A stretch of 50,236 nucleotides of DNA from Nitrospirota bacterium (GTDB lineage Bacteria; Nitrospirota; Thermodesulfovibrionia; Thermodesulfovibrionales; JdFR-88). Below, piece after piece: positions 35,288-44,075 of the stretch. Location: positions 1-50,236 of the forward strand of contig JAKAJM010000010.1 of the NCBI GenBank assembly GCA_021813765.1. Direction: 5' to 3'. Positions within the stretch are counted from its first letter, which is position 1; every line of letters starts with the position of its first letter. Made by a program: the position numbers and the translations under genes. The notes beneath the pieces are model-generated. The model saw only the letters and a list, made by a program, of their open reading frames with translations, had not been told where the DNA came from and searched no databases.

Positions 35288-36607
35288 ATGAGGATCAGGA
35301 CCGAATATCTGGGCCGGGTGGAAGGCGAAGCCGGCGTAAGCTTCAAGATAGAGGGCGGCAGGCTCAAGGACCTAAGGATAAACATATGGGAGCCGCCCCG
35401 CTTTTTTGAAGGCATGCTCGTGGGCAGGAGGTACGACGAGGTGCCGGACATCGTGGCCAGGATATGCGGCATATGCCCTGTCTCCCATATGCTCACATCC
35501 ATCCGGGCCATTGAGAAGGCAATCGGCTTCGAGCCGGCTCCGGAAACGCTTGCGGCAAGGAAGCTCATGGCTTACAGCCAGATTGCCTCCAGCCACCTTG
35601 TGCACCTGGTGATGCTGGCGCTGCCGGATTATGAGGGGCAAGGAAAAGGGGAAAACTCGCTGATGGAGGTTTTGAGGCTGCCGGATATGGAAAAAAGCGG
35701 TCTGCTCAAAAAATTCACAAGTGTGAAAGAGGCCCTTAACGGAATCACACGGGCCTTCGGGGGAAGAGCGCTTCATCCGGTGTCCATGGTGGTAGGAGGT
35801 TTTACCTCACTGCCCGGGGAAACGGAGACCCGTTTGCTTATCTCCGCCCTGGGAGCCGCGGAAAGGGACATGGAGGACATCGCGGAAATGATGTCTGAAC
35901 TGAAACTTCCCCAGTTTGAGAGCGCCTCCGTGCCGGTCTCTCTTTCAGAGGATGGCGGATATGCGGTAAATTCCGGCCTCATCGTATCCGGCGCGGGCCT
36001 TGAAGGCCAGGAAGACGACTATGAGCGGCTTTTCGAGGAGAAGGAGGCACTGTACTCGAACGCCAAGAAAACCAGCCTCAAAAGAGGCGGGCAGATAATG
36101 ACCGGCGCCCTGGCCAGGGTAAGCCTACAGCACCGATGGCTTGCCCCAAAAGCCCGCAAACCGGCCTTCCTTCTGGTGGAAGGCCCGCCATCTCAAAAAA
36201 ACAAAAATAAAAAAAACAAAAACCCGTTTCATAATATAACGGCTCAGGCGGTGGAACTGCTCCATTTCTGGCAGGAGTGCAAAGAACTGCTGGAGGCCGC
36301 TGCGGCATCTTTAAACCAGGGAAGGCAAAAGCCCCTGCGGGGCATACCGCCTGCGAGGGAAGGCAAGGGCAGCGCCCTGACGGAGGCGCCCAGAGGGCTT
36401 CTTTATCACAGCTACGAGGTAGACAGGACAGGCACGGTGCGCAGGGCCAATATAGTGACCCCCACGGCCCATAATTACCTTGCCATGGAGCAGGACCTAA
36501 GCGGGCTTGTCGAAGCAAACATCGGCATGCCCGAAGAAAGACTTAAGGGGCTGGCGGAAATGCTCATCCGGGCCTACGACCCCTGTTTTTCCTGTTCGGT
36601 CCATTAG
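35288..36607 (+). CDS. hydA: [NiFe] hydrogenase large (alpha) subunit, no C-terminal extension
   Basis: 439 residues from ATG 35288 (MRIRTEYLGRVEGE). The N-terminal active-site motif is RICGICPVSH (Cys60, Cys63) and the C-terminal one is DPCFSCSVH, ending exactly at His439 with the stop codon next. Most large subunits carry a short tail after this His that a protease removes during NiFe insertion; it is absent here. A Lys/Asn-rich insert (SQKNKNKKNKNP, about residues 302-313) coded by A-runs interrupts otherwise GC-rich sequence near 36193-36225. Maturation genes (hyp) are not in the window. Confidence 0.92.
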   Translation: MRIRTEYLGRVEGEAGVSFKIEGGRLKDLRINIWEPPRFFEGMLVGRRYDEVPDIVARICGICPVSHMLTSIRAIEKAIGFEPAPETLAARKLMAYSQIASSHLVHLVMLALPDYEGQGKGENSLMEVLRLPDMEKSGLLKKFTSVKEALNGITRAFGGRALHPVSMVVGGFTSLPGETETRLLISALGAAERDMEDIAEMMSELKLPQFESASVPVSLSEDGGYAVNSGLIVSGAGLEGQEDDYERLFEEKEALYSNAKKTSLKRGGQIMTGALARVSLQHRWLAPKARKPAFLLVEGPPSQKNKNKKNKNPFHNITAQAVELLHFWQECKELLEAAAASLNQGRQKPLRGIPPAREGKGSALTEAPRGLLYHSYEVDRTGTVRRANIVTPTAHNYLAMEQDLSGLVEANIGMPEERLKGLAEMLIRAYDPCFSCSVH

Positions 36608-36813
36608 GTTCGGCCTTTTTCTTTTTCCTTCCCTCTTTCTTTTTCCACCATAAAAAAATGCGTAAGGAGCTCATGGTCCTTTGGCGAGAGGTCAAACCTC
36701 ATGGAGGCCTCCTGGAGCAACACAAAAAGCTCCGCTCCGGGGGCTTCATCCCTCCTGCCTGATACCCATCTTATCGCTTTCCTGAGCTGTTCGCCTTCGG
36801 GCTGAATGTCCAT
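36604..36813 (-). CDS. Small conserved-looking protein of unknown function
   Basis: 69 residues, convergent with hydA and overlapping its last 4 bases. The pattern PEGEQLRKAIRWVSGRR...LLQEASMRFDLSPKDHELLTHFF resembles short uncharacterised helical proteins I recall beside metabolic genes in anaerobes. The last 15 residues are a Lys/Glu tail (EKERGKEKEKG) from a GAAAAA-like simple sequence. No function is assigned. Confidence 0.55.
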   Translation of the reverse strand: MDIQPEGEQLRKAIRWVSGRRDEAPGAELFVLLQEASMRFDLSPKDHELLTHFFMVEKERGKEKEKGRT

Positions 36814-36872
36814 GCATGCCTCTTTCCCAAAAAAAATTTTTAACTTTTTTATTTCTGGCTTTCCGGCCCGCC

Positions 36873-37706
36873 TTAAGCAGGCTTTATTATGCTATATTGC
36901 GCCATCGGGTTTCTTCCCGTGGCCGCCCATCCGTAGCCATTTTTCGTAAGCGCGATCACGCCCATTTTCACCCGGGCGGGAAAAAGGCCGATGCCTTTTT
37001 TGCACGCGGCCCCTGCTTCCATACCGCCGGCCAGCATATCGTAAACGGTCTTGGCCAGCATCTTCCTTATGCTCTCCTCGCCAAGGCCGGTGACCGCGAC
37101 GGCCCCCATGGGGCCCGCATAAAATCCGCATCCCACCATCGGAGTGTCCCCTACCCGGCCCACCAGCATGGGGGAGGCCCCTCCGGTCGAGGACGCCACG
37201 GCAAAAACCCCGCTTTTGTCCAGGGCAACGGCGCCTATCGTGTCCGCTTTTCTGCTTCCGCCTGTCTGTAAGTTTTTCCCGCTTTTCTTGAAGATTTCAA
37301 GCGCCTTTTTGGAAACCTTGTAATAGGGCCTGAAGCCAAGCTTTCTGGCGAAGGCCTGGGCCCCCCGGCCGGCCATTGCCACATGCGGCGAGCCAAGTAC
37401 CGCCCGAGCCACAAGCACGGGGTTCTTTACCCCCCTGATGTTGATAACGGACCCGATCTTGCCGTTTGAGTCCATCACGGATGCATCCATTTCGATAGTC
37501 TTGCCGTCAATGCGCAGGACCGAACCGCTGCCTGCGTTGAACCTGCCGTCATCCTCAAGGACGCGCGCCGCCTCTACGGCCGAATCGAGAGCGCACATGC
37601 CGGCCTCAAGCATCAGGAGCGCCGCCTCGCAGGCAGCCCTGCACCCGTTTGAAAACTCTTTTGGCGACCCCACTCCCCCATGCGCCGCCACGCCATATGA
37701 GACCAT
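36873..37706 (-). CDS. Isoaspartyl peptidase / type 2 L-asparaginase (Ntn hydrolase)
   Basis: A 277-residue Ntn-hydrolase precursor that cleaves itself before a Thr, which then becomes the nucleophile. The likely cleavage site is KADT-IGAVALDKSG near residue 160. VAAHGGVGSP at the N-terminus, GRFNAGSGSVLRIDG and EMDASVMD near 65-80, and TGLGEESIRKML near 210 are family motifs. The late STGG and GDTPMVGCGFYAG blocks form the substrate site. It releases Asp from isoaspartyl dipeptides or hydrolyses asparagine. It is not clearly in an operon. Confidence 0.9.
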   Translation of the reverse strand: MVSYGVAAHGGVGSPKEFSNGCRAACEAALLMLEAGMCALDSAVEAARVLEDDGRFNAGSGSVLRIDGKTIEMDASVMDSNGKIGSVINIRGVKNPVLVARAVLGSPHVAMAGRGAQAFARKLGFRPYYKVSKKALEIFKKSGKNLQTGGSRKADTIGAVALDKSGVFAVASSTGGASPMLVGRVGDTPMVGCGFYAGPMGAVAVTGLGEESIRKMLAKTVYDMLAGGMEAGAACKKGIGLFPARVKMGVIALTKNGYGWAATGRNPMAQYSIIKPA

Positions 37707-37770
37707 GAAAAAGTATAACTTAATTTGCGGCAGTTGATGAGGAAGCCGGGCGAGGAAGAAATTTTTAAAA

Positions 37771-38027
37771 AGGCTCTTCTGGGATTCCTGTGGGTAGATT
37801 GCCGGGATTTCCAGCGAGTATAGGTTTTTTTAGCATCTGCCCGTTTTTTGATGAGGGAGCAAAGCTGACGGATACCTAAGGAACGCATCTTGACGATCGT
37901 TCGCCTCTTCGCCCTGAAGACATCCTTAACGAACGTTTTGTATACGCCCGGAACCGCTCGACCGAACGAAAGGGCCGGGCAGATACAGTCATGGCAAGCG
38001 ATACCCACACAAAATCCTGAAGAGCCT
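37771..38027 (-). repeat. Family B repeat, long copy 1
   Basis: 257 bases with imperfect 25-base terminal inverted repeats (20 of 25 matching): AGGCTCTTCTGGGATTCC at the left, and the complement of AGGCTCTTCAGGATTTTG at the right. TTAAAA directly flanks both ends (37765-37770 and 38028-38033), a likely 6-base target duplication. Read on the minus strand it matches 45456-45720 along its whole length, except for a module present only in that copy. No transposase is encoded. Confidence 0.85.
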
Positions 38028-38030
38028 TTA

Positions 38031-38067
38031 AAAAAGGAGGCCGTCCGTTTCCAGATGGCCTCCTTTT
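38031..38067. terminator. Hairpin terminator, bidirectional
   Basis: AAAAAGGAGGCC (38031-38042) pairs with GGCCTCCTTTTT (38057-38068), followed by AT-rich sequence on both sides. It suits the end of the OmpW-like gene on the minus strand. The family B element is inserted right against it. Confidence 0.8.
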
Positions 38068-38097
38068 TATTGCCGGAAAAAAGCAGGAGAATGCGGT

Positions 38098-38694
38098 CTA
38101 GAACCTGTACCCTATGTTGCCGGTAAAGATCATGCCTTCTATGTCGGTGTCAAACGGCTTTGCGTACATGTACTTCAGCTCAAGGCCAAGGAAGACATTC
38201 TGGTTCAGGTTGAAATCCGCCCCGCCCAGGATATGAAAGCCGGGCACGGTGTCGCTCGTGGAAAAGCCGATGGCGTCAACATTATCGTTTGCGAAATAGA
38301 CACCAAGGCCGCCGCCAAGGTAAAGGTCCATGAATGGCTGATAATGCCGCGAGTAATAATAGGGGACGGGGAATACCGCCTTGGCCGTGGCTTCCAGATA
38401 GGTCGCGTCTATGTCCTCGGTGGCAAAAAAGCCGCTGAAGGTGAGGACGGTGCCCGAGGTTTGAAGGTGCCCCACGCCAAACTCCGCGGCAAAGTACGGG
38501 CTGAAATAATGCCCGAAATCAACCTCTCCGTTGAAATCGCTCGAATAATCGGACAGTTCATTGGATATGGGAGAATATACGCCCAGTTTGGCGACCACAT
38601 AATTGTAATTGCGCTGGGCGGCCGCAAATGAAGGGAAAAAGGCAAAAAAAGCAAGGATAACGGCGGTTGCAAAAAGGATGATCCTTTTTTTCAT
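38098..38694 (-). CDS. OmpW-like outer-membrane beta-barrel protein
   Basis: 198 residues with a signal peptide (MKKRIILFATAVILAFFAFFPSFAAA, cleaved about residue 26). The mature part alternates hydrophobic and polar residues in barrel strands (NYVVAKLGVYSP, YFAAEFGVGHLQT, YLGGGLGVYFAN, LELKYMYAKP) and closes with an aromatic C-terminal Phe (GNIGYRF), the signal for BAM-dependent insertion. It resembles OmpW/OmpX-size eight-stranded barrels. A GGAGGTG site sits just before the ATG. A family C repeat lies immediately upstream. Confidence 0.85.
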   Translation of the reverse strand: MKKRIILFATAVILAFFAFFPSFAAAQRNYNYVVAKLGVYSPISNELSDYSSDFNGEVDFGHYFSPYFAAEFGVGHLQTSGTVLTFSGFFATEDIDATYLEATAKAVFPVPYYYSRHYQPFMDLYLGGGLGVYFANDNVDAIGFSTSDTVPGFHILGGADFNLNQNVFLGLELKYMYAKPFDTDIEGMIFTGNIGYRF

Positions 38695-38712
38695 CGTGCA
38701 CCTCCCTTTTTC

Positions 38713-39067
38713 TTGGAACCTGTCTCAAAATGATTTTTCGCGTATAGCGAGCTTAATACGGTAAAGAAAAATTCCTTGCGTAAGCTTTCCGAAGGGAAGC
38801 TCAAGAGTGACGGAATCGTGGCAGACAAGGAAGAAAGGGGAAACCGCCCAAAGGCAGCAACGGGGCCCCAAAAAGCAATGTCTTTTTGGGGCAAGAGCAG
38901 CGCCGCGCCTGAGGATTGTTTTCCTTTGGTGACGCCGTATGCCGCGATTAAAATCCCCTGCGGGAATCTCATGTAATGACTTGCCCATTTTTTCAGGTTC
39001 GCTCGCTACGCTCACTATCAATTTCAGCCTCTTGCAGCAAAAGCGGTTTTGAGAAAGATAGTTCTAC
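38713..39067 (+). repeat. Family C repeat, long copy
   Basis: About 355 bases. The left end reads TTGGAACCTGTCTCAAAA, the right end GGTTTTGAGAAAGATAGTTC, degenerate versions of the 18-base ends of copy 44423-44605. The two copies share internal blocks in order: AATCGTGGCAGACAAG, GAAAGGGGAAACCGC (here), GACGCCGTATGCCGCGATT and the CCTCTTGCAGC block before the right end. This copy has two extra insertions, the hairpin at 38865-38892 and a segment ending near GGTTCGCTCGCTACGCTCAC (about 38998). Confidence 0.75.
38865..38892. repeat. Hairpin module, copy 1, nested in the family C repeat
   Basis: GCCCCAAAAAG (38865-38875) and CTTTTTGGGGC (38882-38892) form a perfect 11-base stem with a 6-base loop. 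Its reverse complement matches 45512-45543 inside a family B repeat almost base for base. Confidence 0.8.
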
Positions 39068-39219
39068 TAAATCTTATCACAGGAAAGAGCAATGTCGAGC
39101 ATATGTGCGGCTGATACTTTCCCTTGTGAAATCGGCATTAACTGGTACAATTTGAATGTAGCGCCTCTAGCGCCCCCGGGAACCTTTCAAAGTGAAAATG
39201 GAGCCGTCCAGAGCGAAAA

Positions 39220-40080
39220 ATGGAACAGGAGACGGAAGGCAAAAAAAAGGAGACCGGCGCGGAAAAAACCGCCTGTGCGGATGAAGAGTCCGCCGCCCCT
39301 GAGACGGCAGGCGGGCAGGGACATGGGCAGCAGGAGCAGCGCGTTCCGTCAAGCGGGATGAGGCAACAGTTGGACCGGGTGCTCGCAAGGGAAAGCGAGG
39401 CCCGGGGGGAGATCCAGCGGTTCATGCACATGCTTTCGCATGATTTGAGGTCCCCCATGTCCACCATTTCCAACTTCCTTGGTATCATCATGGCCAGACA
39501 GGGCCATGTCCTTGATGAAAAGTCGAAGCAGTACATAGGCTACTCCCTTGAGCTCATAAAAAATATGAGCCAGCTGCTCACGGACACCCTGTATTATTTA
39601 AAATTAGGCTCCAGAGAGCTGTCGATGGCGGAACTGGACACTGGCAGGGTGCTTCAGCGTGCTCTTTTTAACCTCAGGGAAGAGCTGGAAAAGACCGGAG
39701 GACAGGTGTCCGCGAAGGACCTGCCACGAATAAAAGGTGACGAAAATCTCCTGGTGCAGCTGTTCCAGGGGCTCATTTCAAACAGCCTGAAATTCTTTAC
39801 CTTGGGCCCGCCCATGGTCCGGATATCGGCTGTGCGCCGGGATCATGCCGGACGCGGCGAATGGCTCTTCAGCTTCGGGGACAACGGGAGCGGCATTAAA
39901 CCTGAAGACCTGGCAAGGATATTCGAGCCCTTCGTGCGCGCGGGGACCGGACAGGGCGGCAAGGGGACGGGGCTTGGCCTTGCCATATGCATGAAGATAG
40001 TGGAGCTTCACGGCGGCCGCATCTGGGTGGAATCCGTTTTGGGCGAAGGCTCCACGTTTTATTTCACAATACCAGAGTAA
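39220..40080 (+). CDS. Soluble sensor histidine kinase
   Basis: 286 residues. An acidic, low-complexity N-terminus (about 1-45) precedes a short coiled segment, the HisKA domain with the phospho-acceptor His74 (HMLSHDLRSPM) and an HATPase domain with N box (QGLISNSLKFF), G1 (FGDNGSGI) and G2 (GKGTGLGLAICMKI). There is no membrane helix or recognised sensory domain. It lies upstream of the REC-PAS-GGDEF-EAL gene on the same strand and may phosphorylate that receiver or the response regulator at 42368. Confidence 0.9.
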   Translation: MEQETEGKKKETGAEKTACADEESAAPETAGGQGHGQQEQRVPSSGMRQQLDRVLARESEARGEIQRFMHMLSHDLRSPMSTISNFLGIIMARQGHVLDEKSKQYIGYSLELIKNMSQLLTDTLYYLKLGSRELSMAELDTGRVLQRALFNLREELEKTGGQVSAKDLPRIKGDENLLVQLFQGLISNSLKFFTLGPPMVRISAVRRDHAGRGEWLFSFGDNGSGIKPEDLARIFEPFVRAGTGQGGKGTGLGLAICMKIVELHGGRIWVESVLGEGSTFYFTIPE

Positions 40081-40174
40081 GGACTTTTTTATTTTTTCTC
40101 CCGGATATTCTATCTTTTTTGATAAGAAACAGAAAATTTTTCGGGCATAGGCAAATCTGTCCCAAGCGGGGAAT

Positions 40175-42292
40175 ATGGTGATTGCCGGCTTAAAGGTCCT
40201 GTTGATAGAAGACAACGCTGCCGACGCCGAGCTGATCGACATGCTGTTAAGCGAGGCCGGACGGGAACAGTTCCTGAACTATACCCTTAAGAGGGCGGAG
40301 AGCCTTGCAGATGGTGTCAGGGCGCTGGGCAGGGAGTCCTTCAGCGTGGTCCTCCTGGACCTGGGACTGCCCGACAGCAGCGGGCTTGAAACACTGCTTC
40401 GCATCGAGGAGCGTGCTCATCACATCCCGGTGATAGCCCTGACTGGCCTGGCCGATGAAGAGTTTGCCGCCAGGGCTATATCCATCGGGGCGCAGGACTA
40501 TCTTGTAAAGGGAAAGATAACAGGCGACAGTCTTTACCGCTCGGTCCTGTATTCGATAGAGCGGAAAAAATCGGAGCTGCTGCTGGAGGACTCCGAGGAA
40601 AGGTTCAGGGCCTTTTTTGAGCTTAGCGGCATGGGCGCGCTCCAGGCGGACCCCTCGACCGGACGGTTCGTAATGGTAAACAGGAGTTTTTGCGAGCTGA
40701 CCGGATACAGCCGTGATGAGCTTTTATCGCTTTCCTTCCGGGAGATCACCCACCCCGACGACTGGCCCGAGGATTTGTCCGAATATGGGAAACTTCTGTG
40801 CGGCAAAATGGAGCAGTACGACAGGGAGGTAAGATACCTGCACAAACAGGGGCATGCCATCTGGGTGCACGTTTCAAGGACCCTGCTAAGAAAGGCGGAC
40901 GGGCACAGGGAGCCCATCCGCGTGCTGGGGATAGTGCACGATATCACGGACAGAAAAAGGATGGAGCAGGAGATAATAGAGATGGCGCACCATGACGCGC
41001 TGACGGGCCTGCCAAACAGGCGGCTCTTTATCGAGCTGGCGCAGATTGAGATGGCGCAGGCCAACCGCAACAACAAAAAGATGGCTTTCGTGTTCCTGGA
41101 CCTGGACAGGTTCAAGGAGGTAAACGACACCTTCGGGCACGAAGCGGGCGACCAGCTCTTGAAGGAGGTCGCCCTCCGGATAAAAAAAAGTCTCCGGAAA
41201 TCGGACACCATAGCCCGCATAGGCGGAGACGAGTTCAATATAATCATAGCCGATCTGGCCCGTGCGGAAGGCAGCGCCGAGATAGCCAGGAAGATAGTGG
41301 AATCTTTCCGCGCCCCGTTTCTGATCGCCGGGCACGAGCTGCACGTGACGGCAAGCATCGGCCTCAGCGTCTATCCGGACGACGACCAGGACATGGAAAC
41401 GCTCTTCAGGTACGCCGACATAGCCATGTACCACGCCAAGGAGACAGGGAAGAACAATTTCCAGTTCTATAATCCTTCCATAAACGTCCATTCCGCCCAG
41501 CGTATAAAGATGGAAAGCGGGCTGAGGCAGGCCATCGCAAACGGAGAGCTCCTGCTCTACTACCAGCCCCTGGCAGACATAAGAACAGGCAAAATGGTGT
41601 GCGCGGAGGCCCTTGTAAGATGGAACCACCCTGAAATGGGGCTGCTGGAACCAAAAGATTTCATCCCCATGGCTGAAGAGACCGGCTTTATCACCACAAT
41701 AGACGAATGGGTGCTGGAGGCCGTCTGCCGTCAGGCAAAGCTCTGGAGGCAGGCGGGCCTTCCCCCGGTATGCCTCACGGTGAACCTTTCCTCCCGCATC
41801 TTCCAGAAGACCGGGTTCGCATCGTCCATCTCAAGGGTCCTTCAGGAAACCGGGTTGCCGCCCGGAATTCTGTACCTGGAGATAACAGAGACCCTGGCAA
41901 TGGAAAATATCCAGCTTACCGCCTCTCAGCTGGCCCAGCTTTCCGAACTGGGGGTCCAGATATCAATAGATGATTTCGGCACCGGCTATTCGTCCCTGAA
42001 CTACCTTAAGCGGCTGCCCATCGGAAGGCTCAAGATAGACAGGTCTTTCATCAAGGATATCGCCACCGACCCCGATGACAGGGCGATCATAAACGCGGTG
42101 GTGGCGATGGCCCATAACATGAAAATGAAGGTCATCGCGGAGGGTGTGGAGACAGAGAGCCAGCTTGATTTCCTGCGGCAGGTGGGCTGTGACGAGATGC
42201 AGGGTTTTTTATACAGCAGGCCGCTTACGGCCGAAAAGTTCGTCGAGCTTGCCGGAAACGGAAATAAGGCAGACTGTGGAGCGGGACTTTAA
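40175..42292 (+). CDS. REC-PAS-GGDEF-EAL c-di-GMP enzyme
   Basis: 705 residues: receiver (about 1-130) with phospho-acceptor Asp62 (VVLLDLGLP) and DN at 13-14; PAS (about 140-270); GGDEF (about 280-435) with an intact GGDEF signature ([11 protein letters not shown]); EAL (about 450-700) with AEALVRW and [13 protein letters not shown] loop 6, all needed for phosphodiesterase activity. Both catalytic halves look complete, so it may make or break c-di-GMP depending on phosphorylation. An AGCGGGGAA site precedes the ATG. It follows the histidine kinase by 94 bases. Confidence 0.93.
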   Translation: MVIAGLKVLLIEDNAADAELIDMLLSEAGREQFLNYTLKRAESLADGVRALGRESFSVVLLDLGLPDSSGLETLLRIEERAHHIPVIALTGLADEEFAARAISIGAQDYLVKGKITGDSLYRSVLYSIERKKSELLLEDSEERFRAFFELSGMGALQADPSTGRFVMVNRSFCELTGYSRDELLSLSFREITHPDDWPEDLSEYGKLLCGKMEQYDREVRYLHKQGHAIWVHVSRTLLRKADGHREPIRVLGIVHDITDRKRMEQEIIEMAHHDALTGLPNRRLFIELAQIEMAQANRNNKKMAFVFLDLDRFKEVNDTFGHEAGDQLLKEVALRIKKSLRKSDTIARIGGDEFNIIIADLARAEGSAEIARKIVESFRAPFLIAGHELHVTASIGLSVYPDDDQDMETLFRYADIAMYHAKETGKNNFQFYNPSINVHSAQRIKMESGLRQAIANGELLLYYQPLADIRTGKMVCAEALVRWNHPEMGLLEPKDFIPMAEETGFITTIDEWVLEAVCRQAKLWRQAGLPPVCLTVNLSSRIFQKTGFASSISRVLQETGLPPGILYLEITETLAMENIQLTASQLAQLSELGVQISIDDFGTGYSSLNYLKRLPIGRLKIDRSFIKDIATDPDDRAIINAVVAMAHNMKMKVIAEGVETESQLDFLRQVGCDEMQGFLYSRPLTAEKFVELAGNGNKADCGAGL

Positions 42293-42367
42293 CAAAACAG
42301 GGTCGATTGCGGACAAACGCCGAAAGTCCTTGCAAAAACAGGGGACACAGACAGCCTCCGGAGCGCG

Positions 42368-42733
42368 TCAGGCCCGGGGGAGGGCCTTTTCCAGCGTCTC
42401 CCTGAGCAGTTCGTGGTCCACGGGCTTGCTCAGGAATTCAATGGAGCTCATTTCCCCGAACTCCTTTTCGACCTCTTCAAGGTATCCTGACAAAAATATT
42501 ATGGGCAGGTGCTTTTTCTCCCTGATGCGCCTGGCGGCATCCATGCCGCTCATTCCCCCGCGTATGCGGACATCCATCAGGATGGCGTCGGGTTGGCATT
42601 CTTCCTCCATTCGGACCGCATCCGCCCCGGTGTGAGCCGGACCGCAGGTATCGTATCCCCACATCTCAAGAAGCTCCATAAGGCCCATCGCCCCCAACGC
42701 CTCGTCCTCCACGATCAATATCTTCCGTTTCAT
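42368..42733 (-). CDS. Stand-alone response regulator receiver
   Basis: 121 residues comprising one receiver domain: acidic pair ED at 9-10, phospho-acceptor Asp54 (AILMDVRIRGG), and LSGY...FLSKPVDHELL with the conserved Lys. No output domain, so it probably acts by binding a partner, in the manner of CheY/Spo0F. It converges on the REC-PAS-GGDEF-EAL gene; with the neighbouring kinase it may form a phosphorelay. Confidence 0.9.
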   Translation of the reverse strand: MKRKILIVEDEALGAMGLMELLEMWGYDTCGPAHTGADAVRMEEECQPDAILMDVRIRGGMSGMDAARRIREKKHLPIIFLSGYLEEVEKEFGEMSSIEFLSKPVDHELLRETLEKALPRA

Positions 42734-42995
42734 CTCTCAAAAATTATAAACTAATTCGCCCTCCCGGGGCTTTAACTGCGAGAATTTTTTGCAACTCATT
42801 AATGTTCTCATAATAATTTTGACATCAGTCCTTTTTACGTCATTCCGGCAGGCTTAAGCCGCCCGATTTTATCCGTAATACGAATGAAGACGGCCAGCGG
42901 CTTTGCCTTTCGAGCACCTTAAGCCACCGGTCAGGGAGCGGCTTTCGCCGTTATGATGGGCAGAGGGCATGATGTCTATTCTTTTCGGAAAGATT

Positions 42996-43030
42996 AATAA
43001 AAAAACGCCGGATCAAGCATCAGGCCCGGC
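42996..43030 (-). terminator. Probable terminator of the methyltransferase gene
   Basis: On the minus strand GCCGG (43026-43030) and CCGGC (43007-43011) form a short stem overlapping the stop codon, followed by G and seven T. The stem is only 5 base pairs, so this is moderate. The 286-base gap beyond (42734-43019) otherwise holds only a lone GTCATTCCGGC (42840) like a family A end. Confidence 0.5.
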
Positions 43031-44039
43031 CTGTCACAATTACCGTATCGCCAAAGAGGACCCTTCCCCGGATGTCCCTGAATCCGGCCTTTTTCAAAAA
43101 CCCTTTCAGCTCGCTTCCGGTATATGTGCGCCCCTCCGGCGTATTGACCAGCATGTTGACCGAAAAAAGCGCGCCGTACAGCGGGGCCGTGCGGTTGTCC
43201 TCCAGGTAGAACTCGTTAATTGCCGCGCGTCCTGCCGGGTTCAGCGCCGCGCGCGCACGCACCAGCAGTTCTTCGCATTCCGCGAAGGAGTTTGAATGCA
43301 GTATGTTGCTCATGAAGATTAGGTCGTATCCGCTGCCGAAATCATCGGAATTGAAATCGCCACGCATAAAGCCTATATTATTCCGCTTGGCGGCGCCGTG
43401 TTTTTTTATGTTTTTCGCCGCTATTTTCACAACGTCAGAGCGGTCAAAAAGGGTAACCTTCCGGACCCCCGCCTTCGCCATCTCCATCGAGTATGTTCCT
43501 GGGCCGCCGCCAAGATCAAGAGCGCTCTCCACGCCCTTCATCCCGATCGCTTTTATGATGTCTCCGGCCCTGAGGACCGCTAGGTTATGCATTCCCATTA
43601 TGAAGGCATCCAGGCTGAACTCGCCTCCCTTCCGGGGGACCGGCTTGCCGGTGCGCATGGCCTCTTCCAGCCGGGACCAGCTCTTCCATGTGTCGTCCGC
43701 ATGCCTCACAATAGCGCCCTGATAATACGGCGACTCTTTGACAAGGAAAAGCGCCGCCTCCCTTGAGTTCCGGTAGACGCTTTCTTTTCCTTTTTCTTTT
43801 TCACTCCCCCTAGAGAGGCGTGTTTTCTTAAGCAGACCGAGTGCAGCAAGCGCGTCCATGAGTATCTCCGTTGCCCTGAGGTCCGCCTTTATCCTGGCAG
43901 CCACCTTCCGCGCGGTAGCTTCAGTCTTTGTGTGCTCAAAGAGGTCGAAGTTGACCGCGGTAAGCAGGGGCCTTGCCTGCCAAAACGAGCTCCACAGCCT
44001 CCTTAACCCGTCCGCCTGCTCTATGGTCTTTTTATCCAA
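43020..44039 (-). CDS. SAM-dependent methyltransferase (O-methyltransferase dimerisation type)
   Basis: 339 residues from TTG 44039, with GGAGG about 11 bases upstream. The N-terminal winged-helix dimerisation part (about 1-110: LLTAVNFDLFEHTKTEA, ALGLLKK) precedes a Rossmann methyltransferase with the SAM motif ALDLGGGPGTYSMEMAKAG near 170 and FMSNILHSNSFAECEELL near 250. Related proteins methylate hydroxyl groups of carotenoids or polyketides. A Lys/Glu-rich simple stretch (GSEKEKGKES, about residues 77-86) is inserted in the N-terminal part. The substrate is unknown. Confidence 0.85.
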   Translation of the reverse strand: MDKKTIEQADGLRRLWSSFWQARPLLTAVNFDLFEHTKTEATARKVAARIKADLRATEILMDALAALGLLKKTRLSRGSEKEKGKESVYRNSREAALFLVKESPYYQGAIVRHADDTWKSWSRLEEAMRTGKPVPRKGGEFSLDAFIMGMHNLAVLRAGDIIKAIGMKGVESALDLGGGPGTYSMEMAKAGVRKVTLFDRSDVVKIAAKNIKKHGAAKRNNIGFMRGDFNSDDFGSGYDLIFMSNILHSNSFAECEELLVRARAALNPAGRAAINEFYLEDNRTAPLYGALFSVNMLVNTPEGRTYTGSELKGFLKKAGFRDIRGRVLFGDTVIVTGRA

Positions 44040-44075
44040 TTCCCAGCCTTCCTCCTTTCAGGTCTCCGAAAATAA

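Larger units (their letters stand above)
37707..38097. other. Intergenic region with family B element and terminator
   Basis: 391 bases between the isoaspartyl peptidase and the OmpW-like gene. It is almost fully accounted for by the repeat 37771-38027 and the adjoining hairpin terminator; short ORFs inside the repeat are not credible. Confidence 0.6.
38695..39219. other. Intergenic region with family C element
   Basis: 525 bases between the divergent OmpW-like and kinase genes. The repeat 38713-39067 fills most of it. The remaining 39068-39219 holds the upstream region of the kinase gene with no strong promoter match. Confidence 0.6.

Noticed and set aside
37613-38008. ORFs inside the family B repeats (also 45454-45741), tested as transposase remnants
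   Set aside because: The two copies' translations share short stretches only because the DNA is similar; there is no catalytic motif, and the frames break between copies.
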